From contig DASVDK010000154.1 of assembly GCA_036381125.1 (NCBI GenBank), positions 1 through 51,598 on the forward strand: a DNA stretch of 51,598 nt. The letters are read 5' to 3'. The stretch is from DASVDK01 sp036381125 [NCBI: Thermodesulfobacteriota bacterium]. GTDB lineage: Bacteria; DASVDK01. Under the pieces are notes generated by a model that was given only the letters and a program-made list of their open reading frames with translations, did not search any database and was not told the DNA's origin. The translations under genes and the position numbers were made by a program. Shown here piece after piece: positions 1 to 8,508 of the stretch. Each line of letters starts with the position of its first letter. Within the stretch, counting starts at the first letter, position 1.

Positions 1-2
1 CC

Positions 3-908
3 GAGGCGGACGAGCTGCTCCAGACCCGCTGCGGCATCCTGGTCTTCGGCAAGCCGACTCACCCCGAGATCCTCGGCACCATCCGATCGCTCGAGGCCAA
101 CGGCGTCCCGTACGAGCGGCTCGACGCCGCCGAGGTCGCCCGCCGGCTGCCGCAGTTCCGGCTCGATCGGGACGAGGTCGGCATCTGGCAGGCCGACGGC
201 GGCTTCCTGCGCCCCTCGCGCTGCGTCCGGGCGAACGTCCGGCTCGCGCGCGCCCACGGCGCCAGGCTCCTCGAGCGCACCGCCGTGACCGGTCTCTCGC
301 GCGGGCCCTCGGGCCTGACGCTCGAGCTCGACGGCCGCCCCGGCCCCACGGTCGACCGCGTCGTCGTCACGGCCGGCCCCTGGGCGTCACGACTCCTCGC
401 CGAGGCCGGCCTGCCGCTGACCGTCACGCGCCAGGTGTACGTCTTCCTTCGGGTCCGGCCCGGCGCCGAGCGGGCCTTCGAGGTGGGGCGCTTCCCGGTC
501 TGGTTGGACACGGAGGCCGACGCCTACGGCTTCCCGACCCACGGCGCCATCCCGGGCGTCAAGCTGGCCTTCTTCCACGAGCACGGCAGGCCGACCGACC
601 CGGACCGGGTCGACCGCGAGGTCCGGGAGGAGGACCGCGAGCCGCTCAGGGCGTGGGCCCGGCGCCGGCTGCCCGACCTGACGGGCGAGGTCACGTACGA
701 GAAGGTCTGCCTCTACACCAACACGCCCGACCTCGACTTCGTGATCGGGGCCCTCCCCGGAGACCCGCGTGTCGTCTACGTGGCCGGGCTGTCGGGCCAC
801 GGCTTCAAGTTCACCGTGCTGCTCGGCCGCATCGCGGCCGACCTGGCCCTGGGCATCGACCCGGGGTTCGACCTCTCGCGCTTCTCGCCCGCCCGCTTCT
901 CCCGCTAA
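3..908 (+). CDS. FAD-dependent amine oxidase, sarcosine-oxidase type (5' end cut by window)
   Basis: The open frame enters from the left edge and stops at TAA 906-908, leaving 301 codons. The C-terminal part carries CLYTNTPD, which matches the covalent-flavin cysteine motif (C-x-YT-x-TPD) of monomeric sarcosine oxidase and N-methyltryptophan oxidase. It is followed by GLSGHGFKF, the conserved C-terminal FAD-binding stretch of the DAO family. WQADGGFLRPSR in the first third is also typical. The Rossmann GxGxxG that should open the protein lies outside the window. The family oxidises N-methyl or other secondary amino acids, releasing an aldehyde and hydrogen peroxide. The actual substrate is not determined here. 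Family assignment is secure. Confidence 0.85.
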   Translation, partial: EADELLQTRCGILVFGKPTHPEILGTIRSLEANGVPYERLDAAEVARRLPQFRLDRDEVGIWQADGGFLRPSRCVRANVRLARAHGARLLERTAVTGLSRGPSGLTLELDGRPGPTVDRVVVTAGPWASRLLAEAGLPLTVTRQVYVFLRVRPGAERAFEVGRFPVWLDTEADAYGFPTHGAIPGVKLAFFHEHGRPTDPDRVDREVREEDREPLRAWARRRLPDLTGEVTYEKVCLYTNTPDLDFVIGALPGDPRVVYVAGLSGHGFKFTVLLGRIAADLALGIDPGFDLSRFSPARFSR

Positions 909-914
909 CACGTC

Positions 915-1074
915 GGGGGTCAGGTCTTTCCATTTTCCAGGGGGTCAGGTCTTTCCGTTTTCCTTTTCCAGGGGGTCAGGTCTTTCCATTTTCCAGGGGG
1001 TCAGGTCTTTCCGTTTTCCAGACAGGCAAACGTCGGGGGCCGACCCCACTCGTTTGCCACGGGGGGGCAGCCGA
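915..1074. repeat. REP-like repeat cluster, copy 1
   Basis: Four copies of a 25-bp unit beginning GGGGGTCAGGTCTTTCC lie head to tail at 915-939, 940-970 (with a 6-bp insertion), 971-995 and 996-1020. Units 1 and 3 read CCATTTT where units 2 and 4 read CCGTTTT, so a two-unit block was probably duplicated. They are followed by a hairpin with stem arms GGCAAACG (1025-1032) and CGTTTGCC (1051-1058) enclosing GGGG/CCCC. The tail GGGGGGCAGCCGACCCGC is shared with the second cluster near 45.5 kb. No transposase gene is present. The form resembles REP/BIME elements mobilised by RAYT (Y1) transposases, but that link is inference. Confidence 0.8.
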
Positions 1075-1104
1075 CCCGCCCGAGCCTCGCCCGCCGGATC
1101 CGCC

Positions 1105-1857
1105 TCAGTCGTCGGCGGGGGTGCGCGATCGGCCGCTCCCCGGCGGGAGGAGCCCCAGGACCGAGAGCGATCGCCGGACGTCGGGGTCGGCGCCGTGGTA
1201 CGTGAGGAGGGCCCGGGCCGCCTCGCGGGCGCCGGCCCGGTCGCCGCAGCGCGCCCGGCGCTCGGCGAGGACCATGAGCGCCTCGCGGTGCGTCGGCTCG
1301 AGCGTGACGGCGCGGGAGAGCGCCGCCTCGGCGCGGTCGTGTCTGGAGAGGCGGGAGTAGAGGGCGCCGAGCGCTGCCCACGCGTCGGGGTCGTTCGGGT
1401 CGAGCGAGGTCGCCATGAGGAGGTCGAGGAGGGCGGACTGGGTGTCGCCCCGCTCCTCGGCGATGGTCGCGAGGAGGACGTGCGCGTCCGGATCGCCGCG
1501 GCGGGCCACCGCCTCGAGGTGCGGCCGCGCCTCGTCGGGCCGGCCGACTCCGAGGAGGGCGGCGCCGAGGGCCCCCTGGGCGTCGGCGAGGCCGCCTGCC
1601 ACCGCCGCCTCGAAGTGCTCCACCGCCTCCCGCAGGCGGCCGAGCCGGACGTAGCAGGCGCCCGCGGCGTACTGGGCGCGCGCCGCGTAGCGGGAGTGGT
1701 TCAGGGCCGGCCTGACGCAGGCAAGCGCCTCGTCGTAGGCGCCCATCCGGTAGAGGCGGGCGGCGCGCGCGAGGCGGATGCGATGGACGAGCCCGCTCCG
1801 GATCGCCACCCAGAGCGCCCCCGCCACCACGATGAGGATCGCCGCGAGCCAGACCAC
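1105..1857 (-). CDS. membrane-anchored TPR protein
   Basis: This 250-residue protein starts at GTG 1857, preceded by a good GGAGGG six bases upstream. Residues 2-20 form one hydrophobic helix (VWLAAILIVVAGALWVAI). The rest is helical repeat, with TPR consensus stretches at about residues 36-70, 70-105, 105-135, 138-172 and 172-205 (for example DPNDPDAWAALGALYSRL). The likely role is a protein-interaction scaffold anchored in the inner membrane with its repeats in the cytoplasm. The partner is unknown. A second gene of the same TM-then-TPR design lies at 24101-24778. It is separated from hsp20 upstream by a terminator, so it probably has its own promoter. Confidence 0.8.
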   Translation of the reverse strand: MVWLAAILIVVAGALWVAIRSGLVHRIRLARAARLYRMGAYDEALACVRPALNHSRYAARAQYAAGACYVRLGRLREAVEHFEAAVAGGLADAQGALGAALLGVGRPDEARPHLEAVARRGDPDAHVLLATIAEERGDTQSALLDLLMATSLDPNDPDAWAALGALYSRLSRHDRAEAALSRAVTLEPTHREALMVLAERRARCGDRAGAREAARALLTYHGADPDVRRSLSVLGLLPPGSGRSRTPADD

Positions 1858-1992
1858 CCGGGCCCTCCAGCACCGCCGTCCGCGGTCCGGGAGCCGGACG
1901 ACGAGACGAACGGCCGGCCATCGTGACCGACAGGAGAATGGTAGCCGCTCGGCCCGGGCCGTGGCAACTCCGCACCGGCGGGCGGCCGGCGC

Positions 1993-2025
1993 AAAAAAAG
2001 GCGCCGGCCGTACCCGGCCGGCGCC
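1993..2025 (-). terminator. intrinsic terminator of hsp20
   Basis: Read on the minus strand, an 11-bp perfect GC stem (2025-2015 with 2010-2000) closes a 4-base loop and is followed at once by seven T residues (1999-1993). It lies 26 bases after the hsp20 stop codon and is the clearest Rho-independent terminator in the window. Confidence 0.92.
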
Positions 2026-2050
2026 TCGACGGACACCCGCCGCGTCGATC

Positions 2051-2506
2051 CTACGCGGCGATCGGGATGACGCGCGTGCGGGCCTCCTCGGCCTTCGGCA
2101 CGATCACCTCGAGGACGCCATGCTGCACGCGGGCCTGGATCTTTTCGACGTCGATCGCTCCCGGCAGCGTCACGGCCCGGTAGAAGGTCCCGTACGCTCC
2201 CTCCTGACGGAGCCACTGCTCGCTCTTCAGCCGGTCACCGACCTTCCGCTCGCCGCGGATCACGAGCGCGCCGTCGGACACCTCGATCTGGAGGTCGTCC
2301 TTCGTCACGCCCGGGACTTCCGCGCGCAGGTAGTAGGCGTCCGGCGCCTCCCACAGGTCGACGGGGGGCGTGAAGGCGCTCGCCGTGCTCAGGTCCTGGA
2401 GGGCCGCGCCCCCGCCCCGGCCGAATACCTCGTCGAAGAGCCGAGACATCTGCCGCTGGATCGCCGAGAACTCACGGAACGGGTCCATTCGCACAAGGGT
2501 TCCCAT
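2051..2506 (-). CDS. Hsp20/alpha-crystallin small heat-shock protein
   Basis: This 151-residue protein starts at ATG 2506, chosen because a near-perfect AAGGAGGTG lies just upstream. The N-terminal arm (residues 1-45) contains MDPFREF, typical of Class A bacterial small heat-shock proteins. The alpha-crystallin domain covers about residues 46-140 with AEVPGVTKDDLQIEV, LVIRGER and the hallmark GVLEVIVPK. The C-terminal tail ends with an IPI tripeptide (I-x-I motif) needed for oligomer assembly. It acts as an ATP-independent holdase in the cytoplasm. It lies directly downstream of a sigma-70 gene on the same strand and ends in an intrinsic terminator. Confidence 0.96.
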   Translation of the reverse strand: MGTLVRMDPFREFSAIQRQMSRLFDEVFGRGGGAALQDLSTASAFTPPVDLWEAPDAYYLRAEVPGVTKDDLQIEVSDGALVIRGERKVGDRLKSEQWLRQEGAYGTFYRAVTLPGAIDVEKIQARVQHGVLEVIVPKAEEARTRVIPIAA

Positions 2507-2543
2507 CCACACCACCTCCTTCTTGCCGTGATGTCGACGGTCC

Positions 2544-2565
2544 GGCGGTCCCTCCGAGGACCGCC
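2544..2565 (-). other. stem-loop between sigma gene and hsp20
   Basis: GGCGGTCC (2544-2551) pairs perfectly with GGACCGCC (2558-2565) around a 6-base loop. It lies in the 100-bp spacer between the sigma factor stop and the hsp20 ribosome site. It has no T-run, so it is not a standard terminator. It could be an attenuator, a processing site or part of a 5' leader. Confidence 0.45.
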
Positions 2566-2606
2566 AGGGACCCCACGGGACCGACATGCCACGCCTTGCG
2601 GGAACG

Positions 2607-3653
2607 TCAAGCCCCCCGGAGCGTCGTCGGGAGCCTCCCGCGCCGGGCGCCGTCGAGCGCCTGCCGCAGTCGGCGGCGCGCCCGCTCCTCGATCTGCCGG
2701 GCCCGCTCCTTGCTGACGCCGAGCCGCGTCCCGACCTCTTCGAGCGTCGCCGGCTCGGCCTCCCCGAGCCCGTAGCGGAGCCGCAGGACCAGGGCCTCGC
2801 GGGGAGGCAGCGAGGCGAGGGCCTGCTCGAGGCGCGCCGTCTCCTCGCGGGCCGCCACGAGGTCGTAGGGGGTCTCGGGATCCGGTAGCGGGAGGCGATC
2901 GCCGATCGTGTCCCGGCTCCCTTCCTCGGCCGGCGCGTCGAGCGGAACGGGCCGGCGCAGGCCGGCCACGAGCGCCTCGGCGCGGTCCTGGCGCAGACGC
3001 GCCAGGCGAGCGATCTCCTCGGCGTACGGCTCCCGGCCGAGGCGGGCCTCGAGGCGGCTGCGCGCCCGGACGAGGCGGGGCAGCGCGTCCACGAGGCGGA
3101 CCGGGAGCGTGAGCACACCCCGATGGGCGCGCACCGACCGGGCGAGCGCCTGGCGCACGAACGGCGTCGCGTAGGTCGCAAAGCGCGCCCCGGATCGGTA
3201 GTCGTACCGGCGGGCGGCGCGGAGCAGGGCGAGGCTCGCCTCCTGGATCAGGTCGGCCATCGGCACGCCGCGCCCCGCGTAGCGCCTGGCGAGGAAGACC
3301 GCGAGCCGCAGGTGACCGGCGGCCAGGCGCCCCTCCGCCTCCCGGCGCGCCCGCTCCGCGGCCGCCAGGCGGCGGGCCCGCGCCGGGTCCTTCCCCCGCC
3401 TCGCGGCAAGGCGGCGCGCGAGGCGACGTGCCGCCGCGGCCCGGCGGGCGAGCCGCCGTTCGGTCCGCGCGTCCATGCGGGGCGTCCGGCGGAGGTCGCG
3501 GAGGAAGGGCGCGAGCGGGTCGGCCTCGTGCGTGGCGCGCGCCTCGAGGTCGAGGTCGGCCTGCGCCTCGGAGTCGCCGAGGGCGAGGTCCACGCGGAGC
3601 GCGTCGATCGCCGTGGCCAGCTCGGCCAGGAAGGGGACGGGCTCGGCGGACAT
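2607..3653 (-). CDS. sigma-70 family RNA polymerase sigma factor (RpoD/RpoH-like)
   Basis: This 348-residue protein begins at ATG 3653. Region 1.2 is visible at about residues 45-72 (DPLAPFLRDLRRTPRM). Region 2 spans about 113-177, with HLRLAVFLARRYAGRG, DLIQEAS and FATYATPFVRQAL for core binding, -10 recognition and melting. Region 3 follows at about 190-245. Region 4 lies at about 288-340 and carries the HTH signature EEVGTRLGVSKERARQIE. A long acidic region 1.1 is absent, so it is an alternative group 2/3 factor and not the primary sigma. With hsp20 100 bp downstream, a heat or envelope stress role is plausible. It starts 33 bases after the DUF2254-like gene, and a possible -10 (TACCCT, 3665-3660) leaves only 6 bases before the ATG. 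Confidence 0.92.
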   Translation of the reverse strand: MSAEPVPFLAELATAIDALRVDLALGDSEAQADLDLEARATHEADPLAPFLRDLRRTPRMDARTERRLARRAAAARRLARRLAARRGKDPARARRLAAAERARREAEGRLAAGHLRLAVFLARRYAGRGVPMADLIQEASLALLRAARRYDYRSGARFATYATPFVRQALARSVRAHRGVLTLPVRLVDALPRLVRARSRLEARLGREPYAEEIARLARLRQDRAEALVAGLRRPVPLDAPAEEGSRDTIGDRLPLPDPETPYDLVAAREETARLEQALASLPPREALVLRLRYGLGEAEPATLEEVGTRLGVSKERARQIEERARRRLRQALDGARRGRLPTTLRGA

Positions 3654-3686
3654 GAAGGAAGGGTAACGCGGCGGCGCGGGCCCCCG

Positions 3687-4376
3687 TCAGCCCCTCGGCT
3701 CGCGGCCGCCGACCGGCCCGGCGCTCCCCGGGAGCCGGCGGCGCTGGCGCGCCGAGGCGAGCAGGTCCTCGAGGGTCACGCTCCTCACCAGGTCCTCGAT
3801 GACGGCGCGCGGGTTGACGAGCTTGCGCACGCGCAGGAGGAGCGCGAAGAGGACGACGATGGCAAAGGCGGTCTCGAGGATGGTGAAGTTCAGGAAGTGC
3901 GTGCGGCGAGCGACCGCGCTCGCGTTGAGCATGATGACCAGGTTGAGGACCATGGCGAGGCCGCCCGTGGCGAGTGCGGCCTTGAAGACGCCGATCTCCA
4001 TGATGAGCTCGCCCACGCGCGGCGTGAAGTTCTGGATGAAGAGCTGGACGACGATGAAGAAGACCGACAGGGCGATGGCCAGCAGCGAGGCGACCACCGA
4101 GAGGTTGGCTCCTGCCCAGGTGACCGTCGTGCCGCCGGTCTCGTCGTAGGCGAAGAGCCCCTGGCCGAGGAGCGCCAGGACCAGGAAGACGAGGAAGCAC
4201 CCCGCGCCGACGACGACGAGGAGCCGGTCGTCGAACTCGAGGAGACGGCCGGCGCCGACGAGGGCGCGCAGGCCGGTGCCGACCACCGCCCGGCCGGCTC
4301 GAAGGGCCGCGCGGGCCGCGGCGGCGCTGCGGGCGCGGGCTGCGGCGTCGAGCGCCGCGTGGCGGTCCTGGCTCAT
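3687..4376 (-). CDS. four-TM membrane protein, DUF2254-like
   Basis: This 229-residue protein starts at ATG 4376. After a basic, alanine-rich cytoplasmic lead there are about four hydrophobic helices (residues about 53-73, 92-115, 130-150 and 166-185). The stretch FFIVVQLFIQNFTPRVGELI recalls the membrane segment and Q-x-x-S/N-x-F-x-PR motif of DUF2254 predicted membrane proteins, but the usual large domain is missing. The family assignment is therefore tentative. It is the first gene of a possible unit with the sigma factor and hsp20. No enzymatic motif is seen. Confidence 0.65.
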   Translation of the reverse strand: MSQDRHAALDAAARARSAAAARAALRAGRAVVGTGLRALVGAGRLLEFDDRLLVVVGAGCFLVFLVLALLGQGLFAYDETGGTTVTWAGANLSVVASLLAIALSVFFIVVQLFIQNFTPRVGELIMEIGVFKAALATGGLAMVLNLVIMLNASAVARRTHFLNFTILETAFAIVVLFALLLRVRKLVNPRAVIEDLVRSVTLEDLLASARQRRRLPGSAGPVGGREPRG

Positions 4377-4565
4377 CGGCGCCTTCTACGCCGAGCGCCT
4401 GCCCGTGTCAAGCGATCCGCCGAATAGCGGAGACGGCCGCCGCGTCCATTGTCGGGTCAGGCACCTGGACCGCCGGACCGGGGCTTCGGACCCCATCTTG
4501 ACAGGTCGCGCGGCCCCGTGCCACGCTACGCCCTTTTCCCGGCATTCCTGGAGGCTCGTACGTCC

Positions 4566-7337
4566 GTGAGCGTGTCTTCGCGTGTCACTGCCCTGTCGGT
4601 CGCGCTGGCCGGTCTCCTCGCGCCTCTCGCGCTCCGCTGGGCGCCCACCGAGGCCGCCGAGCCGGCTGCATCCTCTGCCGCCAAGCCTCCCCTGCCCGCA
4701 CCACAGCCAGGAGGACGTGAGGACGTGAGCGATCCCATCGTGTACACGCTGGCCAACGGCATGACGGTGATCCTGCAGCGCAACAGCGCCGCGCCGGTCG
4801 TCGCCTTCAACGTCTGGGTGAAGGTCGGCTCGACGGACGAGACCGACAGCGAGGCGGGGATCGCCCACGTCATCGAGCACATGCTCTTCAAGGGGACGAC
4901 CACGCGTCCGGTCGGCCGGATCGCCCAGGAGATCGAGGGCGCCGGGGGCGAGATCAACGCCTTCACGACGTTCGACCACACCGTCTACCACATCGTCATC
5001 GCATCGCGGTACGCGGGCACGGCGCTCGACGTCCTGGCCGACGCCATGCAGCACTCCACGTTCGACCCCGACGAGTACGCGCGCGAGCGCCGCGTCGTCC
5101 TCGAGGAGATCCTGCGGGCCGAGGACAGCCCCGAGCGCCAGGTGGGCAACGCCCTCTTCGGCGCGGTCTTCGAGAAGCACCCGTACGGCCGCCCGGTCAT
5201 CGGCTACTCGAACGTCGTCGCCAACTACCCGCGTGACGCGATCTACGCGTTCTACAAGAAGTGGTACAAGCCGAACAACATGACCCTCGTCGTCGTGGGG
5301 GACTTCGACCCGGCGACGCTCCGCCCGGAGATCGAGAAGGCCTTCGGCGGGTTCCAGGCGGCGCCGCTCCCCGCGCGCGACAAGCCGGTCGAGCCGCGGC
5401 AGACGGCGTACCGCGGGACCGTGCTGTCCCGGCCGGTGAACCGCACGTACCTCAACTTCGGCTGGCACATCCCGAGCGTGAAGAGCGACGACGTCTTCGC
5501 CCTCGACGTGCTCGCCCAGATCCTCGGCCAGGGCGAATCCTCCCGGCTCTACCAGGAGGTGAAGGTCGAGCGGGAGCTCGTCCAGTCCATCTACGCGTAC
5601 GCCTACACCCCCGAGGACCCCGGCCTCTTCTCGATCGGAATGACGCTCGACGCCGACAAGGTCCAGGACGCGGCCCGGGCCGCGCTCGCCGAGGCCTTCC
5701 GGCTGCGGCACGACCTCGTGACCCCCTTCGAGCTGCGCAAGGCGAAGACCAACATCGAGAGCGAGTTCGTCTACACCCGCGAGACGGTCGAGGGCCAGGC
5801 GCGCAACCTCGGCTACTTCCAGACCGTCATCGGCGACATCGGCTACCAGAAGACCTACCTCGACCGGGTGGCCCAGGTCACGGCCGAGGACGTGCGCCGC
5901 GTCGCGCGCACCTACCTCACGCACGAGGGGCTCTCGGCGGCGCTCCTCCTGCCGGAGGCCGAGAAGGACCGCGCCACCGCGGACGACATCGGCCGGATCG
6001 CGCGCGAGGCCTACACGGCCGCCGAGCAGGCGGCGGCCCGCGCGGGGGCGCCGGCCGGCGACGGCGAGGTCACGAAGGTGGTCCTCGACAACGGCCTCAC
6101 CGTCCTGGTGAAGGAGGCGCACGCCGTACCGATCGTCTCGATGCGGCTCGTCTTCCTCGGCGGCCTCCGGTTCGAGACCGAGCAGACGGCCGGCCTCAAC
6201 AACTTCCTCGCCGGCATGCTGACCAAGGGGACGACCAACCGCAGCGCCCTCGAGATCGCCCGTGAGATCGAGTCGATCGCCGGCGCCATCGACGGCGACT
6301 CGGGCAAGAACACCTTCGGCGTCTCGGCCACCGTGCTCTCGAAGTACCTGGACGAGGGGCTCGACCTCTTCGCGGACGTGGCGCTGAACCCCTCGTTCCC
6401 CGAGACCGAGATCGCCAAGCGGCGGCGGGACGTCCTCGCGGCGATCAAGGCGCAGGAGGACAACCCGTCGTCCTACGCCTTCAAGCTGTTCAACAGGGCG
6501 CTCTTCCCGGACCACCCCTACGGCCTCAACACGCTCGGCACGGAGACCTCGGTCAAGGCGCTCACGCGCCAGGACCTCGTGAACTTCTACGCCGCCTATG
6601 CCGTGCCCAACAACGCCGTCCTCGCCGTCGTGGGCGACGTCTCGACGCCGAACATCGTCGCCCGCATCGAGGAGGAGTTCGGCGGGTGGCCGCGCAAGGC
6701 GACGACGCTCCCCGACCCGGCGCCGCAGGCGCCCCACGGCCCGACGACCATCGAGGAGCACAAGCCCAAGGCCCAGGCGCAGATCGTCATGGGCAACATC
6801 GGCACCACGTTCGACGACCCGGACAAGTACGCCCTTCAGGTCATGAACGCGGTGCTGTCCGGCCAGGGTGGGCGACTCTTCTTCGAGCTTCGGGACAAGG
6901 AGAGCCTGGCCTACGCGCTCACGTCGTTCTCGTCGGAGGGGCTCGAGCCCGGGGCGTTCGGGGTGTACATGGGGACCGCGCCCGACAAGGTCCCGGCGGC
7001 CATCGCGGGCCTCGAGCGGGAACTCACGAGGATCCGCACCGAGAAGGTCTCGCCCGAGGAACTCCAGCGGGCGAAGCGCTACCTCATCGGCTCGTTCGAG
7101 ATCGACCTGCAGCGCGGCTCGGCCGTGGCGCTGAACCTCGCCCTCAACGAGCTGTACGGGCTCGGCTACGACGAGTACCGGCGGTACGCGTCCAAGGTGA
7201 ACGCCGTGACGGCGGACGACGTGCTCCGCGTCGCGCAGAAGCACATCCACCCCGGCCGGTTCACCCGGGTCATCGTCAGGCCCGACCCGGCCGCCGCCCA
7301 GGCGCCGGCCGCCGCCCCCGCCGCGGCGCGGCCCTAG
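4566..7337 (+). CDS. tandem M16 (pitrilysin-type) zinc peptidase, periplasmic
   Basis: The GTG at 4566 is preferred over upstream codons because it gives a signal peptide (hydrophobic core VTALSVALAGLLAPLAL) and has GGAGG 11 bases before it. The protein is then 923 residues. The first half holds the inverted zinc motif H101-x-x-E104-H105 with the distal glutamate in VVLEEI (E180/E181), so it is catalytically equipped. The second M16 half starts near residue 500 (VVLDNGLTVLVKE). At the equivalent place it reads NNFLAGML without HxxEH, so it is the inactive clamshell partner. Fusing active and inactive halves is common. It probably degrades peptides in the periplasm. Its stop overlaps the stop of the convergent TPR lipoprotein in CTAG. 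Confidence 0.95.
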   Translation: MSVSSRVTALSVALAGLLAPLALRWAPTEAAEPAASSAAKPPLPAPQPGGREDVSDPIVYTLANGMTVILQRNSAAPVVAFNVWVKVGSTDETDSEAGIAHVIEHMLFKGTTTRPVGRIAQEIEGAGGEINAFTTFDHTVYHIVIASRYAGTALDVLADAMQHSTFDPDEYARERRVVLEEILRAEDSPERQVGNALFGAVFEKHPYGRPVIGYSNVVANYPRDAIYAFYKKWYKPNNMTLVVVGDFDPATLRPEIEKAFGGFQAAPLPARDKPVEPRQTAYRGTVLSRPVNRTYLNFGWHIPSVKSDDVFALDVLAQILGQGESSRLYQEVKVERELVQSIYAYAYTPEDPGLFSIGMTLDADKVQDAARAALAEAFRLRHDLVTPFELRKAKTNIESEFVYTRETVEGQARNLGYFQTVIGDIGYQKTYLDRVAQVTAEDVRRVARTYLTHEGLSAALLLPEAEKDRATADDIGRIAREAYTAAEQAAARAGAPAGDGEVTKVVLDNGLTVLVKEAHAVPIVSMRLVFLGGLRFETEQTAGLNNFLAGMLTKGTTNRSALEIAREIESIAGAIDGDSGKNTFGVSATVLSKYLDEGLDLFADVALNPSFPETEIAKRRRDVLAAIKAQEDNPSSYAFKLFNRALFPDHPYGLNTLGTETSVKALTRQDLVNFYAAYAVPNNAVLAVVGDVSTPNIVARIEEEFGGWPRKATTLPDPAPQAPHGPTTIEEHKPKAQAQIVMGNIGTTFDDPDKYALQVMNAVLSGQGGRLFFELRDKESLAYALTSFSSEGLEPGAFGVYMGTAPDKVPAAIAGLERELTRIRTEKVSPEELQRAKRYLIGSFEIDLQRGSAVALNLALNELYGLGYDEYRRYASKVNAVTADDVLRVAQKHIHPGRFTRVIVRPDPAAAQAPAAAPAAARP

Positions 7338-7972
7338 GGCCGATCCCGGCGGGGTGAGGCACGGCGCGCGTCCTCCTCGGCCGCGCGCGCCTCGGCCTCG
7401 CGGCCGAGGGCGCGATACGTCTCCGCCATGTGACCGAGGATCTCGACCCGCAGCGGGCGGTTGCCGGCCGGCGTCGCGGCCAGGGCGCGCTCGAGCGCCT
7501 CGAGCCCCTCGGCCGGCCGCCCGGCCCGCGTGAGCGCGATGCCGAGCGTGTCCGCGTAGTACGCCGTGCGGGCCGGCTCCGCCTCCAGGGCCCGCGCCGC
7601 CAGGGCCGCGGCCTCTTCGTAGCGCTCCTTGCGCTGCAGGTAGACCCAGGCGAGGTTGTTGAGCGCGTCGCCCGTCTCCGGGTCGATGGCCAGCGCCCGG
7701 CGGTAGCGCCGCTCGGCCTCCGCGAGGTCCCCCCGCGCCGCGGCCAGGTTGCCGAGGCCGACCAGCGCGGCCACGTGCTGCCCGTCGCGCCTGAGCGCCG
7801 CCTCGTACGAGCGGGCGGCCAGGTCCAGCTCGCCGTCGCGCTCGTAGACCGCGCCGAGACGGACGTGCTCCTCCGGCGACAGCGGGTCGGTCGGCACGAC
7901 CACGGCCGGGGTGGCGCAGCCGCCCAGGGCGATCACGAGGAGGAGGGCGGCTGCCGGCGGCCGGCCCGTCAC
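7334..7972 (-). CDS. TPR lipoprotein (TPR half of a split PA2778-type protein)
   Basis: The GTG at 7972 overlaps the stop of the upstream peptidase gene as GTGA, indicating translational coupling. The 212-residue product opens with a lipoprotein signal ending LVIALGGC. Four or so TPR units follow (EEHVRLGAVYERDGELDLAARSYE, ALVGLGNLAAARGDLAEAERRY, ALNNLAWVYLQRKERYEEAAAL). In Pseudomonas-type PA2778 proteins a C39-like peptidase and such TPRs occur in one chain. Here they are two lipoproteins. It is the last gene of the PA2779-PA2778-TPR operon. Confidence 0.85.
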   Translation of the reverse strand: MTGRPPAAALLLVIALGGCATPAVVVPTDPLSPEEHVRLGAVYERDGELDLAARSYEAALRRDGQHVAALVGLGNLAAARGDLAEAERRYRRALAIDPETGDALNNLAWVYLQRKERYEEAAALAARALEAEPARTAYYADTLGIALTRAGRPAEGLEALERALAATPAGNRPLRVEILGHMAETYRALGREAEARAAEEDARRASPRRDRP

Positions 7973-8508
7973 GCCGGGCTCCTCACGTCGAGGGCCCAGT
8001 GGTCGGTCCGCGCCCAGGCGGCCATGAACCGGTCGATCGGCATGACGAGTCCCGGCCGGTCGCCCGAGTGGAGCACGACCCCCTCCGGCGTGAGGCCGAT
8101 CGCCACGGCGAAGTGCCAGCGGGGCGCCCAGGCGACACGCCCCACGTCGAGGAACACCAGGAGCGGGCGGCCGTCGGCGAGCGTCGCCCGGAGCGATTCG
8201 AGGTCGCCTCGCACCTGCCGCGCGTCGAGCCCCTGCCTGCGCGCCTCGAGGAGGAGGTCGAGGGTGAGCGTCCCCTCGAGTTCGTCGCGGTAGAGGCGCG
8301 CCGTGAGGTCCTCGAGCGACTGCGGCCGCCCGAAGAACCCGAGCACCATCGCGAGGGCGGCCGGGCCGCAGTCGCGGCCGCGCTGCGCGACGAACGGCAC
8401 GCCGTCCACCGTGACCGCGGTCGTCGGCACCGGCGGCGGCGTACGGCGGGGGCCGCACCCCGCGGCCGCGAGCGCCGCGGCGAGGGCGAGGGCCGGCCAG
8501 TATCTCAT
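7969..8508 (-). CDS. PA2778-type C39-like cysteine peptidase, lipoprotein
   Basis: This 179-residue protein starts at ATG 8508, which overlaps the previous stop as ATGA. A lipobox (LAAAGC) gives lipidation near residue 18. The body is a C39/papain-fold peptidase: VPFVAQRGRDCGPAALAMVL contains the catalytic Cys in the usual QxxxxCGPA context. WHFAVAIG supplies the His, and HSGDRPG a likely third catalytic position. C39 enzymes cleave after double glycine or process cell-surface proteins. The PA2778 branch has no experimentally assigned substrate that I know of. Its neighbours, a PA2779-like protein upstream and a TPR lipoprotein downstream, suggest one envelope complex. Confidence 0.88.
   Translation of the reverse strand: MRYWPALALAAALAAAGCGPRRTPPPVPTTAVTVDGVPFVAQRGRDCGPAALAMVLGFFGRPQSLEDLTARLYRDELEGTLTLDLLLEARRQGLDARQVRGDLESLRATLADGRPLLVFLDVGRVAWAPRWHFAVAIGLTPEGVVLHSGDRPGLVMPIDRFMAAWARTDHWALDVRSPA

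Noticed and set aside
915-1020. CRISPR array
   Set aside because: The 25-bp units are directly adjacent with no unique spacers, there are no cas genes, and the flanking hairpin fits a REP-like element.
2507-2606. ROSE/fourU RNA thermometer before hsp20
   Set aside because: The hairpin at 2544-2565 does not pair with the Shine-Dalgarno and no UUUU or ROSE-type pairing to AGGAGG is seen.
4454-4473. Third copy of the REP-like element (GGGTCAGGCACCTGGACC)
   Set aside because: Only GGGTCAGG is shared. The 25-bp unit and the hairpin arms are absent.
4498-4532. Promoter for the M16 peptidase from the perfect TTGACA at 4498-4503
   Set aside because: No acceptable -10 lies 16-19 bases downstream. 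The nearest TA-containing hexamer is 23 bases away.
4386-7250. Very long minus-strand open frame (954 codons) opposite the M16 peptidase
   Set aside because: It is a mirror frame produced by high GC. It has low-complexity R/E/V/L composition, no domain, and lies entirely opposite a well-supported gene.
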